Assembly: GCF_023554105.1 (NCBI RefSeq)
Contig: NZ_JAMJWE010000001.1
Location: 1-64,000, forward strand
From: Brucella sp. 21LCYQ03
GTDB taxonomy: Bacteria; Pseudomonadota; Alphaproteobacteria; Rhizobiales; Rhizobiaceae
Length of the DNA stretch: 64,000 nucleotides
Direction of reading: 5' to 3'
The notes under the pieces are model-generated. The model was not told where the DNA came from. It made no database searches and saw only the letters and a program-made list of their open reading frames with translations. Of the stretch, positions 9,245 to 19,533 are shown in pieces. The position numbers and the translations under genes were made by a program. Position 1 is the first letter of the stretch. Each line of letters opens with the position of its first letter.

Positions 9245-10084
9245 ATGAACCCGATGGAGAAGACTGGCTGGACGCCTTTCCCGAATTCTGAGGAAGCCGT
9301 TAAACAGGCACGCACCGTGCCAAAAACCCCTCAGACCGAGGCTGACGCCTATCGGCTTGCCTTCATGGATGATGACTTCATGACGCGGCGCGATATGCGT
9401 CCGATCCGGCTTCAGCTTGAGCTTCTTAAACCTGAACTGATCCTTGCGGATCGTGGCATCAAATCAACTGTCGTTATGTTCGGTGGCGCGCGTATTCCAG
9501 AACCGGGTGGTGATGCGTGGGCGGCGAAGAACGAGGTTCAGAAAAAGAACCTTGAGGCCAATTCGCGCTATTATGAAGAAGCGCGAAAATTTGCCCGCAT
9601 CTGCTCTGAATATTCGGCGACGACCTACTATCGTGAGTTTATCGTCGTAACAGGGGGTGGTCCGGGCGTGATGGAAGCGGGCAATCGTGGTGCGGCTGAT
9701 GTTGGTGCACCGACTATTGGTCTTAATATCGTGCTACCACATGAGCAGGCACCAAATGCCTATGTAACGCCTGATCTTTGCTTCAATTTCCATTATTTCG
9801 CGCTGCGCAAGATGCATTTTCTGATGCGCGCAAAAGCGATCTGCGTATTCCCCGGTGGCTTCGGCACGATGGATGAGTTGTTTGAAGCTATGACGCTGAT
9901 CCAGACCGACCGTATGGAACGCATGCCGCTCATTCTGTTTGGCAAAGAGTTTTGGAGCAAGGCGATCAATATCGAGTTTCTGGCAGAGCAGGGTACAATT
10001 TCACCTGCCGATATTGAATTGCTGACCTTTGTTGATACCGCCGATGAGGCGTGGGACGAGATCAAGAATTTCTATAAGCTCTGA
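9245..10084 (+). CDS. LOG-family protein (putative nucleotide phosphoribohydrolase)
   Basis: 279 residues. A Rossmann-type core contains [17 protein letters not shown] and [12 protein letters not shown], the two phosphate-binding motifs of the lysine-decarboxylase-like/LOG family; tested members are cytokinin-activating or nucleotide-5'-monophosphate hydrolases. It has about 90 extra residues before the core, so it belongs to the longer bacterial subgroup. An aaggag lies ten bases before the chosen ATG; an open extension to 9146 has none. Divergent from dapD. Confidence 0.82.
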   Translation: MNPMEKTGWTPFPNSEEAVKQARTVPKTPQTEADAYRLAFMDDDFMTRRDMRPIRLQLELLKPELILADRGIKSTVVMFGGARIPEPGGDAWAAKNEVQKKNLEANSRYYEEARKFARICSEYSATTYYREFIVVTGGGPGVMEAGNRGAADVGAPTIGLNIVLPHEQAPNAYVTPDLCFNFHYFALRKMHFLMRAKAICVFPGGFGTMDELFEAMTLIQTDRMERMPLILFGKEFWSKAINIEFLAEQGTISPADIELLTFVDTADEAWDEIKNFYKL

Positions 10085-10103
10085 TTTTCTCGGATAGAGA
10101 ATA

Positions 10104-10140
10104 AAAAAAGCCCGGTCGTGATCAATCGGGCTTTTTTATT
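10104..10140. terminator. bidirectional rho-independent terminator
   Basis: aaaaaagcccg-gtcgtgatcaat-cgggctttttt has A and T runs on both sides of a G+C stem. It serves the LOG gene from the left and overlaps the stop of the convergent HAD gene on the right. Confidence 0.82.
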
Positions 10141-10837
10141 TTGCATTTATGGTTTGCAGAAACTGGGTCAGATTGTCGGTGACATAATCGACCTGATCGG
10201 TAAACTCCGGATCGCTTTCCCAAATCTCGGAGAATGTGGGTTCAAAATTATTCGGCACAATCAGCACGGTTTTCATGCCGAGTGTTTTTGGCACAACCAG
10301 ATTGCGCGCCAGATCTTCGAACATGACAGCCTTTTGCGCATCAATGCCAAATGCACCGAGAAAACGATCATAAGTGACACGTTCAGGCTTTGGCGTCAGG
10401 CCAGCGGCAACAATGTCGAAAATATCGTCAAAATCATCTAGGATGCCCAGCTGACGGGCGGCGCGCTCTGCATGACCGCGATCGCCATTGGTGAAGATGA
10501 ATCGACGACCGGGCAGGGCGCGGATTGCTGCTCCCAATGCCGGATCAGGTGTCAGCCATGTGTAATCGATGTCGTGGACGTGTTTGAGAAAATCGTCCGG
10601 GTCGATTTGATGGCATTCCATCAGGCCTTTGAGCGTGGTGCCATATTCCAGATAAAACTGCTTCTGAATCTTGCGCGCTTCGTCACGTGGCAGATTGAGC
10701 AGCTTTTCGACATAGTTCGTCATCCGCACGTCTATCTGCGAAAACAGATCAGCGGCGTGCGGATAGAGCGTGTTGTCGAGGTCAAATACCCAGTCGGTGA
10801 CGTGAGCAAAGGCCGAGGCTTCGGGCGTGTTCGTCAT
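10136..10837 (-). CDS. pyrimidine 5'-nucleotidase-like HAD hydrolase
   Basis: 233 residues. HAD motif I is DWVFDLDNTLYP (about residue 16), motif II is RRFIFTNGD, then KP at LTPKPERV and motif IV VMFEDLARNL. The DLDNTLYP start and 230-residue length match the pyrimidine 5'-nucleotidase (Sdt1-like) subgroup, which dephosphorylates UMP/CMP or pyridine nucleotides. Substrate is inferred only from the subgroup. It lies seven bases downstream of argB on the same strand and is probably co-transcribed with it. Confidence 0.8.
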   Translation of the reverse strand: MTNTPEASAFAHVTDWVFDLDNTLYPHAADLFSQIDVRMTNYVEKLLNLPRDEARKIQKQFYLEYGTTLKGLMECHQIDPDDFLKHVHDIDYTWLTPDPALGAAIRALPGRRFIFTNGDRGHAERAARQLGILDDFDDIFDIVAAGLTPKPERVTYDRFLGAFGIDAQKAVMFEDLARNLVVPKTLGMKTVLIVPNNFEPTFSEIWESDPEFTDQVDYVTDNLTQFLQTINAK

Positions 10838-10844
10838 AGTGGTT

Positions 10845-11735
10845 TTATGGCACGATCAGCGTGCCAGCACCATGCTCGGTGAAAAGCTCAAGCAGAACCG
10901 AGTGTGGTGTCTTGCCGTTGAGAATGACAACGCCTTCAACGCCACGACGGATCGCATCGATACAGGTTTCAACCTTTGGAATCATGCCGCCGGAAATCGT
11001 GCCGTCTTTAATCAGCGCCTGCGCGTCAGCAACCGACAATTCCTTGATGAGGTTCTTATCCTTGTCGAGAACGCCGGGAACATCGGTCAGGAACAGAAGA
11101 CGGGTTGCAGCCAGTGCGCCAGCAATTGCGCCTGCAAAAGTATCTGCATTGATATTGTAGGTGTGACCATCGCGGCCTGGTGCTACAGGCGCAATAACTG
11201 GGATCATTTCGGAGCGCGCCAGCAGATCAAGAAGCGTGCGGTCAACTTCTGCCGGTTCGCCTACGAAGCCAAGATCAAGCACTTTCTCGATGTTGGAATC
11301 GGGATCGATAACAGTCTTGTGCGCCTTGCGCGCGAAAACCATGTTGCCGTCTTTGCCGCACAGACCGATGGCCCATTCGCCTTCGGCATTGATGAGAGCG
11401 ACGATTTCCTTGTTGATGGAACCGGCTAGAACCATCTCAACCACTTCAACGGTCTTTTCGTCGGTGACGCGCAGGCCACCTTCAAAGCGCGATTCAATGC
11501 CGAGCTTGGTTAGCATCGCCTGAATCTGTGGGCCACCGCCATGCACAACGATTGGGTTGATGCCTGATTGCTTTAACAGCGCGATGTCACGGGCAAAGGC
11601 TTTGCCGAGTTCCGGGTTGCCCATGGCGTGACCGCCATATTTCACCACGACATTCTTGTTCTCGTAGCGCTGCATATAGGGCAGGGCTGCGGAAAGGAGT
11701 TGCGCTTGCATTTCAGGATTTTCAAGAGTCGTCAT
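10845..11735 (-). CDS. argB: acetylglutamate kinase
   Basis: 296 residues. Second step of arginine synthesis: phosphorylates N-acetylglutamate. [11 protein letters not shown] and VVHGGGPQI form the ATP-binding beginning of the amino-acid kinase fold. [13 protein letters not shown] and [16 protein letters not shown] are typical substrate-site segments. The start is taken at [15 protein letters not shown], the usual N terminus; the frame remains open to 11930 without conserved residues. The arginine-inhibited type normally has an N-terminal helix of this kind. Confidence 0.95.
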   Translation of the reverse strand: MTTLENPEMQAQLLSAALPYMQRYENKNVVVKYGGHAMGNPELGKAFARDIALLKQSGINPIVVHGGGPQIQAMLTKLGIESRFEGGLRVTDEKTVEVVEMVLAGSINKEIVALINAEGEWAIGLCGKDGNMVFARKAHKTVIDPDSNIEKVLDLGFVGEPAEVDRTLLDLLARSEMIPVIAPVAPGRDGHTYNINADTFAGAIAGALAATRLLFLTDVPGVLDKDKNLIKELSVADAQALIKDGTISGGMIPKVETCIDAIRRGVEGVVILNGKTPHSVLLELFTEHGAGTLIVP

Positions 11736-11910
11736 CGCGGGCTCCATGGCTGGCGACAGGGCAAGAGAGGCAGGCTTTTCTAAGCAATATGCGCCGCTCT
11801 GTAAAACGGTTTCCGTTTTTTGTTCGCGATTATTTGAACGGCTTGATCGCAGCCGCCGCATTAAAAGCCATGATGAAGCGCCAACAATCACTTTTTGAAT
11901 GGAGCATTTC

Positions 11911-12513
11911 ATGCAGCGAATAATTTTCACGACACTTATTTCTCTTGTAGGCTTAGGTGTAGCTCAGGCCGCCCCGACGACCGAGACCATTATTATGGTC
12001 AGACATGGTGAAAAGCCGGAGCAGGGGCTTGGACAGCTCAATTGCCGGGGGCTTAATCGCGCGCTTAAATTGCCAGCCGTTATAGAAGCAGAATTTGGCA
12101 AACCGGATGTTATTTTTGCGCCCAACCCTGCCGAGCTGAAGGAAGATAAAGGTGCTCACTATGCCTATAATCGACCGCTCGCAACCGTTGAACCAACAGC
12201 GATAAAGTTCGGCATGCCGGTTGATACGAGTTTTGGGTATCAGGACATAACCAAGTTGCAGAATGCGCTCGAGAGGCCCGCATATAAAGATGCCACCGTT
12301 CTAATCGGCTGGGAGCATAAGCAAATTGTGAAGCTGGCTCGAAATATGCTGAAGGCTGAGGGCGGAGACAAAGCCGCAGTTCCCAAGTGGGATGGCACTG
12401 ATTTTGACAGCATCTATGTGGTGCGTATCACGCGTGATGGCTCGAAAACCACCACGCAATTTGAGCAGCTCAATCAGGGGCTAAACAACCAGTCGGATGT
12501 CTGCCCTAGCTGA
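11911..12513 (+). CDS. secreted histidine phosphatase family protein
   Basis: 200 residues. Signal peptide at residues 1-20 ([20 protein letters not shown]). The phosphate-binding RHG motif is at residues 31-33 in [10 protein letters not shown] second His, in [11 protein letters not shown], probably completes the site. Start chosen at 11911, which has ggag eight bases upstream; the ATG at 11899 would disrupt the signal peptide start. Likely a periplasmic phosphomonoesterase of unknown substrate. Divergent from argB, convergent with engB. Confidence 0.75.
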   Translation: MQRIIFTTLISLVGLGVAQAAPTTETIIMVRHGEKPEQGLGQLNCRGLNRALKLPAVIEAEFGKPDVIFAPNPAELKEDKGAHYAYNRPLATVEPTAIKFGMPVDTSFGYQDITKLQNALERPAYKDATVLIGWEHKQIVKLARNMLKAEGGDKAAVPKWDGTDFDSIYVVRITRDGSKTTTQFEQLNQGLNNQSDVCPS

Positions 12514-12527
12514 TTGAGGCTTGATGC

Positions 12528-13277
12528 CTATTCTTTAGCAACCAGTGCGATGGCGGCGCGCAATTCATCAAGGCCGAGGCCCTTTTCCGATGACGTCGTG
12601 ATTATGCCGGGGAAACAGGCCGCACGCTTTTTCGTGAGCGCGTGGGTTTCTTCAAGCAGGCGCGGAATGCCAGCGGCTTTGATCTTGTCGATTTTGGTCA
12701 GCACGATCTGATAAGATACGGCTGCTTTGTCGAGCAGATCGAGCACTTCGGCATCGTTCTTCTTAATGCCATGGCGCGAGTCGATGAGAAGATAGACGCG
12801 CTTCAATGTCGTGCGGCCACGCAGATAATCGAACACGAGGCGCGTCCATGCATCGACATGGGCCTTTGGCGCTTCGGCAAAGCCATAGCCCGGCATATCA
12901 ACGAGTGCGAGCGGCGGCAGATCGCCATTCTCGCCGGAATAGCCATCAGGTACAAAATAGTTGAGTTCCTGTGTGCGGCCCGGTGTGTTGGATGTGCGCG
13001 CCAAAGCCTTTTTGCCGACAATCGCATTGATCAGCGATGATTTTCCGACATTGGAACGTCCGGCAAAGGCGATTTCAACAGGGCCTTCCAGGGGCAGAAA
13101 TTTCATGGAAGGTACGCCACGGATGAATATCCACGACTTCTTGAACAGTAGGCGGCCTTCTTCGACCAAGGCTGCGTGCGCTGCGCGGGTCGCATCTGCT
13201 GCTAACTGGGCTGCTGCCAGCTTTTTGTCCTGATCGCTCAATGTCGTCTTCCTGATCCACAATTCTGTAAAAGACAC
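12528..13277 (-). CDS. engB: ribosome-biogenesis GTP-binding protein EngB/YsxC
   Basis: Up to 249 residues. G1 [13 protein letters not shown], switch region [12 protein letters not shown]3 [11 protein letters not shown]4 LTKIDK. YsxC/EngB is an essential GTPase of 50S subunit assembly. The longest frame starts with a GTG at 13277; a TTG about 13 codons later is an alternative, so the N terminus is uncertain. It lies downstream of yidC on the same strand, but a stem-loop stands between them. Confidence 0.92.
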   Translation of the reverse strand: MSFTELWIRKTTLSDQDKKLAAAQLAADATRAAHAALVEEGRLLFKKSWIFIRGVPSMKFLPLEGPVEIAFAGRSNVGKSSLINAIVGKKALARTSNTPGRTQELNYFVPDGYSGENGDLPPLALVDMPGYGFAEAPKAHVDAWTRLVFDYLRGRTTLKRVYLLIDSRHGIKKNDAEVLDLLDKAAVSYQIVLTKIDKIKAAGIPRLLEETHALTKKRAACFPGIITTSSEKGLGLDELRAAIALVAKE

Positions 13278-13326
13278 GCATCAAGGTTACGCGCTGCATT
13301 GTCAACCGCTGAGCATGATGGAGCAC

Positions 13327-13357
13327 AAAAAAAGCCCCGCACAGGCGGGGCTTTTTA
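13327..13357 (-). terminator. rho-independent terminator after yidC
   Basis: On the minus strand: aaaagccccgcc-tgt-gcggggctttttt, a seven-pair G+C stem with a long T run, five bases past the yidC stop. It implies that engB is not simply read through from the rpmH-rnpA-yidC transcript. Confidence 0.82.
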
Positions 13358-13361
13358 CGTT

Positions 13362-15191
13362 TTATTTCTTGGCCTCTTTCGGCTTTCGCTTGAAGAGGTC
13401 TTTCAGATTGTCAAACAACTCGATCTTGACACCCTGACGCTTCATGATGAAGCCCTGCTGAAGGATCGACAGCGTGTTGTTCCATGCCCAGTAGATCACG
13501 AGACCAGCTGGGAAAGATGCCAGCATGAATGTGAAGATGATCGGCATCCAAGTGAAGATCATCGCCTGTGTTGGATCCGGAGGCGTCGGGTTCATACGCA
13601 TTTGTAGGAACATGGTGATGCCCATAATGATTGGCCAGACGCCGATCATGAGGAACGCAGGCACTGCATAGGGCAGAAGACCAAACAGGTTGAAGATCGA
13701 TGTTGGATCTGGTGCCGCAAGGTCGTGAATCCAGCCAAAGAACGGCGCATGACGCATTTCGATGGTGACGTATAGAACCTTATAGAGCGCGAAGAACACC
13801 GGAATCTGAACCAGAACTGGCCAGCAACCTGCAAGCGGATTGATCTTCTCTTCCTTGTAGAGCTTCATCATCTCCTGCTGCTGCTTCATCTTGTCATCCG
13901 CATATTTCTCGCGGATTTCCGTCATCTTTGGCTGCACGAGCTTCATGCGGGCCATCGACTTGTAAGACTTGTTTGCAAGCGGGAAGAACAGGCCCTTGAG
14001 CAGAACTGTGACGACCAGAATGGCCACGCCGAAGTTACCCGAGAACTTGTAGATCCAATCGATGAGGTAGAACATCGGCTTGGTGATGAAGTAGAACCAA
14101 CCCCAGTCGATCAGCAGTTCAAACTGCTTGATGCCGAGCTTTGTTTCGTAGTTCTGGATGTCCTGAACGACCTTCGCACCAGCGAAAACGTGGTTCTTGA
14201 TCGTCTGCGACTGACCGGCGTCGATAGTAACCGGAGCGCTCAGAAGGTCAGACTGGTAGCGTGGGCGACCGTCGGTGAAGTGCGAAAAGCGAGCCGTAAA
14301 CTTTTCAGTCTGCGGAGGAACGAGCGTTGCTGCCCAATACTTGTCGGTGATGCCGACCCAACCGCCGGTGACGTCCTTGAACGAAATGTCCTTGTCGTCT
14401 TCGACCTTGGAATATTTAATTTCCTGTAGGCCGTCCTGACCCATGACGCCGATCAGGCCTTCATGGAGAACGTAGGTCGCGCTTGCATGTTCCGGCTGGT
14501 TGAAGCGGGTCACGCGGCCATAAGAAGCAAGCGAGATTGGCGTGCCAGTATTGTTGGTGATCGTGTCGTCAACGGCGAACATGTAAGCATCGTCAACCGA
14601 GATGACGCGCTTGAAAGTCACATTTTTGTCGTTGGTATAGGTCAGCGTAACAGGCGTTGATGCCGTCAGCTTGTTGTTGCCTTCAACCGCCCAGACAGTG
14701 TTCGGACCCGGAACCTGTCCGGTTGCTTCGTTGCCGGTAAATCCGAGCTCTACGAAATAGCCCTGCTTGAGCGCCGATGGAGCAAGCAGTTCGATTTCAG
14801 GCGACTTGTCGTCAACGGTCTCATGATACTTCTTGAGATAGAGATCATCGAGGCGTGCGCCGGTCAGATTGATCGAGCCGCGCAGCGATACGGTGTCAAT
14901 GTCCACGCGCTGCGACTGAGCAACAGCTGCTTCGCGGGTCAGAGTGCCGCCTGCGGCTGCACCATCATGCTGGCCGGGAATTGCGCCGGACGTGCCAGGC
15001 ATCTGTGGAGTATCGCCCTGAGCGCTGCCCTGACCACTTTGAGTGGCTTGCTGGGCCTGGCGCTGCTGTTCCTCAATGCGTGTCTGCTCCCGCTGGGCTT
15101 CCGTTTTCGGTCCCAGATAGAATACTTGCCACAGCGTTAATACGAGGATGGACAGGGCAATGGTTATGAAGAAATTACGATTATTTTCCAT
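13362..15191 (-). CDS. yidC: membrane protein insertase YidC
   Basis: 609 residues. N-terminal membrane anchor ([20 protein letters not shown]), a Gln/Gly-rich linker at about 40-85, and a large periplasmic beta domain to about residue 360. The conserved insertase core with five membrane helices follows, including [20 protein letters not shown], the [13 protein letters not shown] loop and [20 protein letters not shown]. Ends in a Lys-rich tail that may contact the ribosome. The start overlaps the rnpA stop by 11 bases, with no yidD between them. Confidence 0.96.
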   Translation of the reverse strand: MENNRNFFITIALSILVLTLWQVFYLGPKTEAQREQTRIEEQQRQAQQATQSGQGSAQGDTPQMPGTSGAIPGQHDGAAAGGTLTREAAVAQSQRVDIDTVSLRGSINLTGARLDDLYLKKYHETVDDKSPEIELLAPSALKQGYFVELGFTGNEATGQVPGPNTVWAVEGNNKLTASTPVTLTYTNDKNVTFKRVISVDDAYMFAVDDTITNNTGTPISLASYGRVTRFNQPEHASATYVLHEGLIGVMGQDGLQEIKYSKVEDDKDISFKDVTGGWVGITDKYWAATLVPPQTEKFTARFSHFTDGRPRYQSDLLSAPVTIDAGQSQTIKNHVFAGAKVVQDIQNYETKLGIKQFELLIDWGWFYFITKPMFYLIDWIYKFSGNFGVAILVVTVLLKGLFFPLANKSYKSMARMKLVQPKMTEIREKYADDKMKQQQEMMKLYKEEKINPLAGCWPVLVQIPVFFALYKVLYVTIEMRHAPFFGWIHDLAAPDPTSIFNLFGLLPYAVPAFLMIGVWPIIMGITMFLQMRMNPTPPDPTQAMIFTWMPIIFTFMLASFPAGLVIYWAWNNTLSILQQGFIMKRQGVKIELFDNLKDLFKRKPKEAKK

Positions 15192-15606
15192 CGACGGGTC
15201 CTGATTCCGGTCTTTCCGTTCGGCGTTTCTTTTCGCCCCGCCGATCATCCTTGGCTTTAATGCGTTTGGAGAGTTCTGCGGTCAGTTGCGAAAAGGGCGC
15301 AGTAAGTGCTTGCTCGCGTGCTACGATGACATAGTCGGTCGAGAGCGCCATGTCACTCCCCACGTGACAACGAACCGCTTCCCGCAACCTGCGACGGATA
15401 CGATTGCGTACCACTGCATTGCCGTTTTTCTTGGTGACAGTGAAGCCTGCGCGGGGCTTTTCGCCGATTTTGGCAGCCGCAGATTCTTCTTCTGTCCGTT
15501 CCCGGACTTCCAAAAGAAACAGTGGACCACGCCGTTTTTCACCATTCCTGACAGACAAAAACTCCGCTCTCTTGCGAAGGCGGAGTATTTGTTTCTGCTT
15601 TTTCAT
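15181..15606 (-). CDS. rnpA: ribonuclease P protein component
   Basis: 141 residues from [16 protein letters not shown]; four codons upstream is another ATG (15618). The signature [20 protein letters not shown] near residue 60 is the RNR box of RnpA, the protein cofactor that helps the P RNA bind pre-tRNA. The charged C-terminal tail ([11 protein letters not shown]) overlaps the yidC start by 11 bases. Follows rpmH, 35 bp downstream: the classical rpmH-rnpA-yidC order. Confidence 0.93.
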   Translation of the reverse strand: MKKQKQILRLRKRAEFLSVRNGEKRRGPLFLLEVRERTEEESAAAKIGEKPRAGFTVTKKNGNAVVRNRIRRRLREAVRCHVGSDMALSTDYVIVAREQALTAPFSQLTAELSKRIKAKDDRRGEKKRRTERPESGPVDGK

Positions 15607-15641
15607 ATCTTTAATCACCGCGCTGGTCGCGCGGGGAAAGA

Positions 15642-15776
15642 TTAAGCGGAAAGCCGCTTGCGACCGCGCGAACGGCGAGCAGCAAGAACTTTACGACCGG
15701 CAGCAGTTGCCATACGTGCACGGAAGCCGTGGCGACGCTTGCGGACGAGATTGGATGGCTGGAAAGTACGCTTCAT
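15642..15776 (-). CDS. rpmH: 50S ribosomal protein L34
   Basis: 44 residues, exactly the normal length: [20 protein letters not shown], then a Lys/Arg/Ala-rich remainder ending RKRLSA. First gene of the rpmH-rnpA-yidC operon. A consensus promoter lies about 180 bp upstream, leaving a long leader. Confidence 0.97.
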   Translation of the reverse strand: MKRTFQPSNLVRKRRHGFRARMATAAGRKVLAARRSRGRKRLSA

Positions 15777-16108
15777 TTATTTAATACCGCGGTGTGCGGC
15801 CCTTCTTGGTTCTGTCTTTTCGACGAGCAGGTCGTGTCTGAAATCGAGTTTCACGTTTCAGGACCAAGCTCTATTGAACAGGAGCGAGTTCTTTTCCCAT
15901 AAAGAAGGATAGCAAAAGCCATCCATTAACCCTTATGGGCGAACGTGAGCGGCTTATAGGCAAAGGGGTACAAAGAGTCAATCGCCCGGCAATAATTCTC
16001 GATACTATATGCGTCTCAACCATTGCCAAAGCGGGCGGGTGCTTTCATAAGAACGTGCACCATTTTTACAAGCGGATATATCCGCAGCAGTCATGAGAGG
16101 AGTTCACC
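15777..16108. other. rpmH leader and RidA upstream region
   Basis: 332 bp without a gene. The minus-strand part is the rpmH leader below the promoter at 15953-15981. The right part precedes the RidA gene and ends in a Shine-Dalgarno (gagagg) about nine bases before 16109. Confidence 0.6.
15953..15981 (-). promoter_or_regulatory. sigma70-type promoter of rpmH-rnpA-yidC
   Basis: On the minus strand: TTGACT, 17 bases, TATAAG. This is a near-consensus -35/-10 pair, as expected for a strongly expressed ribosomal protein operon. Predicted transcription start is near 15946, giving a leader of about 170 bases. Confidence 0.7.
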
Positions 16109-16453
16109 ATGAGCATCCGTCGTATCGAAGTCGGACCACGTATGAGCCAGGCCGTTGTTCACGGCAATACCGTTTATCTTGCTGGCCAGGTTGGCGAGCC
16201 AGGCGCAAGCGTAACCGATCAGACCAAGGCAGTTCTGGCTGAAGTTGATCGTCTGCTGGCAGCTGCTGGTTCTGACAAGTCGAAGATCCTTCAGGCGATC
16301 ATCTGGCTTGCAGACATGAAAGACTTTGCAGAAATGAACGCAGTCTGGGACAGCTGGGTCGATAAGGCCAACACACCAGCACGTGCGACCGGTGAAGCTG
16401 CACTTGCAACGCCTGACTACAAAGTCGAAATCATCATCACCGCTGCAATCTAA
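16109..16453 (+). CDS. RidA family protein
   Basis: 114 residues, a single YjgF/RidA domain. The C-terminal block TPARATGEAALATPDYKVEI has the Arg that binds the substrate carboxylate in RidA and the later Glu of KVEI. RidA proteins hydrolyse reactive enamines/imines released by PLP enzymes. The usual Cys/Ser after PAR is replaced by Ala-Thr, so it belongs to a RidA-like subgroup and the exact substrate is open. Own terminator downstream. Confidence 0.85.
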   Translation: MSIRRIEVGPRMSQAVVHGNTVYLAGQVGEPGASVTDQTKAVLAEVDRLLAAAGSDKSKILQAIIWLADMKDFAEMNAVWDSWVDKANTPARATGEAALATPDYKVEIIITAAI

Positions 16454-16474
16454 TTGATTTCAGTCGTTGAGTTG

Positions 16475-16500
16475 AAACCCCGCTTAGGCGGGGTTTTTTA
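16475..16500 (+). terminator. rho-independent terminator after the RidA gene
   Basis: aaaccccgc-ttag-gcggggtttttta: a stem of eight to nine pairs with a T run. It overlaps the last codons of the convergent DUF4105 gene. Confidence 0.85.
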
Positions 16501-17502
16501 TTGGCGAATGCGCTCGGAGTAGTCTTCGCGACCACCTGCCTGCGCCTTTGCGTCAATAGATGCACGCTGGCGGGCTTCCTCGGTGGTGCTGTCATTGTTC
16601 TTGAGCCATCCATGATCGTGGAGGTAGCCGGGCAGATAGCCCGACAACAGAATGCGATAATCAAATGGAATGCCTGGATCGAGAAACCGTGCCATCTGGA
16701 AGATAATGGTCGTGCAGTTGGTCGTCACTGTGTTGTAGAATTTGGCCTTTTGAGCGAGCTGGTTGCCTTCTTCAACATAAGACAGAAACAGTTCTCTCGC
16801 CGCTGCCGGCGGAAGATCAATCTCATACCGATAAACATCTTCTTTGCGGACATTGGTGCGCAGGAAAATAATGTCGCTTTCTTCGGCTGCGATCATCGCC
16901 AGTTCAAATTCACGGAAAAAGCCGCCAACCGCTGAATAGCTTTCGTGATGCTCTTTACGAATTTCGCCAGAGAACACAACGTGCCGCCCATCTTCAAAGC
17001 CAAACGACAGTAGCGTGTGGGCGATGGCTGGGCCCGTCCAGTAGGACAGATAGAGGTCTACCGACGTGATCTTGTCGATATTATAGGTTTCGTCTTTCCA
17101 GACTGGCGTGAAATCATCGGGTGTGCGCCAGTCGAAATCGCGCACATTATAGAGCGTAACTTGATTGCCCTCGACCTTGCCGGTGACGGTGCGTGCGACT
17201 TCTGCCGCCCAAATGCGATTAAGCGATGGTTGGATTGTTGCCCACCAGCCCAGAAATACCAATGCGAGCAGACAGAAAAACAGCCGCTTACGCCGACAAT
17301 AAAACTGGCGCTCACCGGCAATGACCCAAAGTGCAATTACAAGCCATGCAGCAATGATTGAGCCGCGCACAGCATCGCCAAAGGGCAGCTGAAACCACAT
17401 TGCAAAGCTGGACCAGATTGCAAAGAGTATGACGAATAAGACAAAGACGAACTTGGCCGTGAAGCGGACGGGTTTAGATTTCAAGATAGAAGACATGGAC
17501 AT
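16498..17502 (-). CDS. DUF4105 membrane protein
   Basis: About 334 residues from the ATG at 17502 (others at 17532 and 17496 are possible). Three membrane segments occupy the first 100 residues. A periplasmic domain follows with the DUF4105 hallmarks: a central region containing GFEDGRHVVFSGEIRKE, then FYNTVTTNCTTIIF with a conserved Cys, and IPFDYRILLSGYLPGYLHD. Homologous domains occur N-terminally in the Lnb lipoprotein N-acyltransferase family, which suggests a thiol acyltransferase or protease-like fold; activity here is not established. Confidence 0.75.
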   Translation of the reverse strand: MSMSSILKSKPVRFTAKFVFVLFVILFAIWSSFAMWFQLPFGDAVRGSIIAAWLVIALWVIAGERQFYCRRKRLFFCLLALVFLGWWATIQPSLNRIWAAEVARTVTGKVEGNQVTLYNVRDFDWRTPDDFTPVWKDETYNIDKITSVDLYLSYWTGPAIAHTLLSFGFEDGRHVVFSGEIRKEHHESYSAVGGFFREFELAMIAAEESDIIFLRTNVRKEDVYRYEIDLPPAAARELFLSYVEEGNQLAQKAKFYNTVTTNCTTIIFQMARFLDPGIPFDYRILLSGYLPGYLHDHGWLKNNDSTTEEARQRASIDAKAQAGGREDYSERIRQ

Positions 17503-17639
17503 CCCGTATTCGCTTGCCGTCTTAATTATCAAAGTCGGGGCGATACTGGCATGATTTGCATTTCAATGTCATCGCCTATCCTGTGGGAAAGCCGATTTAT
17601 CTGATAAATTGGAGCTTATTGAAACAAAGCCATTACGAC

Positions 17640-18287
17640 TTATTTCTTTAATATTAGTGCAGCTTCACGCGGGCGCTTTGTTTGTTTGCCCGTTTTGAAA
17701 AATGGACGCGCCACGCGCCACAACAAAAGCATTGTGACAATCCCGGCGTAAATAACCGGTTCGGCAGGCCAGCTTTTGACTGACATCAGAAAGTGAATCG
17801 CACCACCTGCAATCGCCACATAGACCAGCTTGTGCAGGGTAACCCATCGCCGCCCAAGCTTTCGGATAGACCAGTTGTTCGAAGTGAGCGCCAAAGGCAC
17901 CAGCAACACGAGGCTGATCATGCCGATGGTAATGAATGGTCGTTTCACAATGTCGGCGATGACCGACGAAATATTCGACGCCTGATCCAGCACCATGTAG
18001 ACCGTGAAATGCATCAGCACATAATAAAAGGCTAAAAGGCCAAGCGCCCGGCGATAACGCAGCAGGCTTATGCCAGTGACATCACGGATTGGTGTGACCA
18101 ATAGGGTCAGAATCAGAAACCGCAGCGCCCACAGTCCAAGCGTATGTTCGAAACTCTTGATCGGGTCTGCGCCCAGCTGATCGGTTGCGGCAAGATAAAA
18201 AGTCCAAACAGCGGGGATCAGGCCCAGAACATAGAGGCCCCAGATTTTCAGATCGTTGATGCGCGCTGAGCGGGATTTGGCGACCAT
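17640..18287 (-). CDS. msrQ: heme-binding membrane subunit of the MsrPQ methionine sulfoxide reductase
   Basis: 215 residues, about six membrane helices. His residues in AFYYVLMHFTVYMV and WVTLHKLVYVAIAGGAIHFL are the expected heme ligands of the YedZ/MsrQ family. It passes quinone or flavin electrons through the inner membrane to MsrP. Start at MVAKSRSARINDLKIWG, two bases after the msrP stop, so the two genes form a tight operon. Confidence 0.92.
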   Translation of the reverse strand: MVAKSRSARINDLKIWGLYVLGLIPAVWTFYLAATDQLGADPIKSFEHTLGLWALRFLILTLLVTPIRDVTGISLLRYRRALGLLAFYYVLMHFTVYMVLDQASNISSVIADIVKRPFITIGMISLVLLVPLALTSNNWSIRKLGRRWVTLHKLVYVAIAGGAIHFLMSVKSWPAEPVIYAGIVTMLLLWRVARPFFKTGKQTKRPREAALILKK

Positions 18288-18288
18288 G

Positions 18289-19248
18289 TTAGTAGTTTTT
18301 CCGCAAATCCATGCCCGCATAAAGCGATGCCACTTCTTCGCCATAGCCGTTGAACGGCAAGGTCGGGCGGCGACTGGCGCTAAAGAAGCTACCTTCGCCG
18401 ATTCTGCGTTCGGTTGCCTGTGACCAGCGTGGATGATCGACGTCGGGGTTCACATTGGCATAGAAGCCATATTCATTGGCCGCCTGTTGCTGCCATGATG
18501 TCGGTGGCTGCTTTTCCACGAAACTGATCTTGGTGATCGACTTTATACCTTTGAAGCCATATTTCCACGGCACAACAAGACGGATAGGCGCGCCGTTGGC
18601 GTTTGGTAATGTCTCACCATAGAGACCGACCGATAGAAGTGTCAGCGGGTGCATGGCTTCATCAAGGCGTAAACCTTCGACATAGGGCCAGTTCAGCGCC
18701 TGAAATAGCCCCTTCTGGCCCGGCATTTCTTCAGGGCGCACAACGCCTGTGAATGCGATGTATTTGGCGGAGCCCAGTGGTTCGACTTGCGCGAGCAGGC
18801 TTGCCAGCGGAAAACCTATCCACGGAATGACCATCGACCATGCTTCGACGCAGCGCATACGATAGATACGCTCTTCAAGCGGCATCTTGGCAATCAGCTC
18901 CTGCATGTCGAATTCTTTTGGCTGTTTGACCAGCCCATCGACTTTCAGACGCCATGGCAATGGTTTGAAATTTCCTGAATTGGCGGCAGGGTCGCTTTTG
19001 TCGGTGCCGAACTCATAGAAATTATTATAGGTGGTGACTGACTCCTTTGGCGTCAGTTTCTCATCAACCTTATAGGCCAAAGCGGCTGCTTTCAGTGGAT
19101 CGGCAAAAGCGCCAGATGCAAAGCCTGTTGCAGCGATTGCGCCTGCGCCAATCAGAAATTCACGTCGACGCAGATAAAGACTTTTCGGCGTCACATCGCC
19201 TGAATTAAGGCGGGCAGACGAAAAACGGCCAGGCTTGAAGCTGCTCAT
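18289..19248 (-). CDS. msrP: periplasmic protein-methionine-sulfoxide reductase, catalytic subunit
   Basis: 319 residues. Twin-arginine signal with [11 protein letters not shown] at about 27-37 and a cleavage region near SGAFA. The molybdopterin-binding Cys is in [13 protein letters not shown]. The fold is that of sulfite-oxidase-like YedY/MsrP, which repairs oxidised methionines in periplasmic proteins. The Tat motif starts some 25 residues in, slightly late, so a start nearer the RR motif is possible. Upstream lies a tandem TGTAACA repeat. Confidence 0.93.
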   Translation of the reverse strand: MSSFKPGRFSSARLNSGDVTPKSLYLRRREFLIGAGAIAATGFASGAFADPLKAAALAYKVDEKLTPKESVTTYNNFYEFGTDKSDPAANSGNFKPLPWRLKVDGLVKQPKEFDMQELIAKMPLEERIYRMRCVEAWSMVIPWIGFPLASLLAQVEPLGSAKYIAFTGVVRPEEMPGQKGLFQALNWPYVEGLRLDEAMHPLTLLSVGLYGETLPNANGAPIRLVVPWKYGFKGIKSITKISFVEKQPPTSWQQQAANEYGFYANVNPDVDHPRWSQATERRIGEGSFFSASRRPTLPFNGYGEEVASLYAGMDLRKNY

Positions 19249-19370
19249 ATCGAAATTTTCTCCGCCAGAATAATTTTTATAGTTAGGGTAGTTTTCGCTT
19301 TAAACACGTCAAAAGAATGATTTTTTTGCCACCCAATTATGCCTCACGCGATGTTGATAAGCGAAATAAG

Positions 19371-19398
19371 TGTAACAGTAATGTAACAGATTGTAATT
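19371..19398. promoter_or_regulatory. tandem TGTAACA direct repeat
   Basis: TGTAACA at 19371-19377 and again at 19382-19388 (11-bp period), then TGTAATT at 19392-19398. Direct half-sites one helical turn apart are the usual target form of OmpR/PhoB-family response regulators. It lies between divergent msrP and the esterase gene and could act on either. Confidence 0.4.
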
Positions 19399-19533
19399 TT
19401 CCGTGTTTTCGTCACATTCTTGCTAAATCTCTGTTGTTAAGAGCACCGCGTAAATCGAATTGGCACGGGTCTTAATCGGATCCGGGGGGCTGCCTTAAAA
19501 CCTTCGTTAACATATAAGTGGCAAGTTGAGCTT

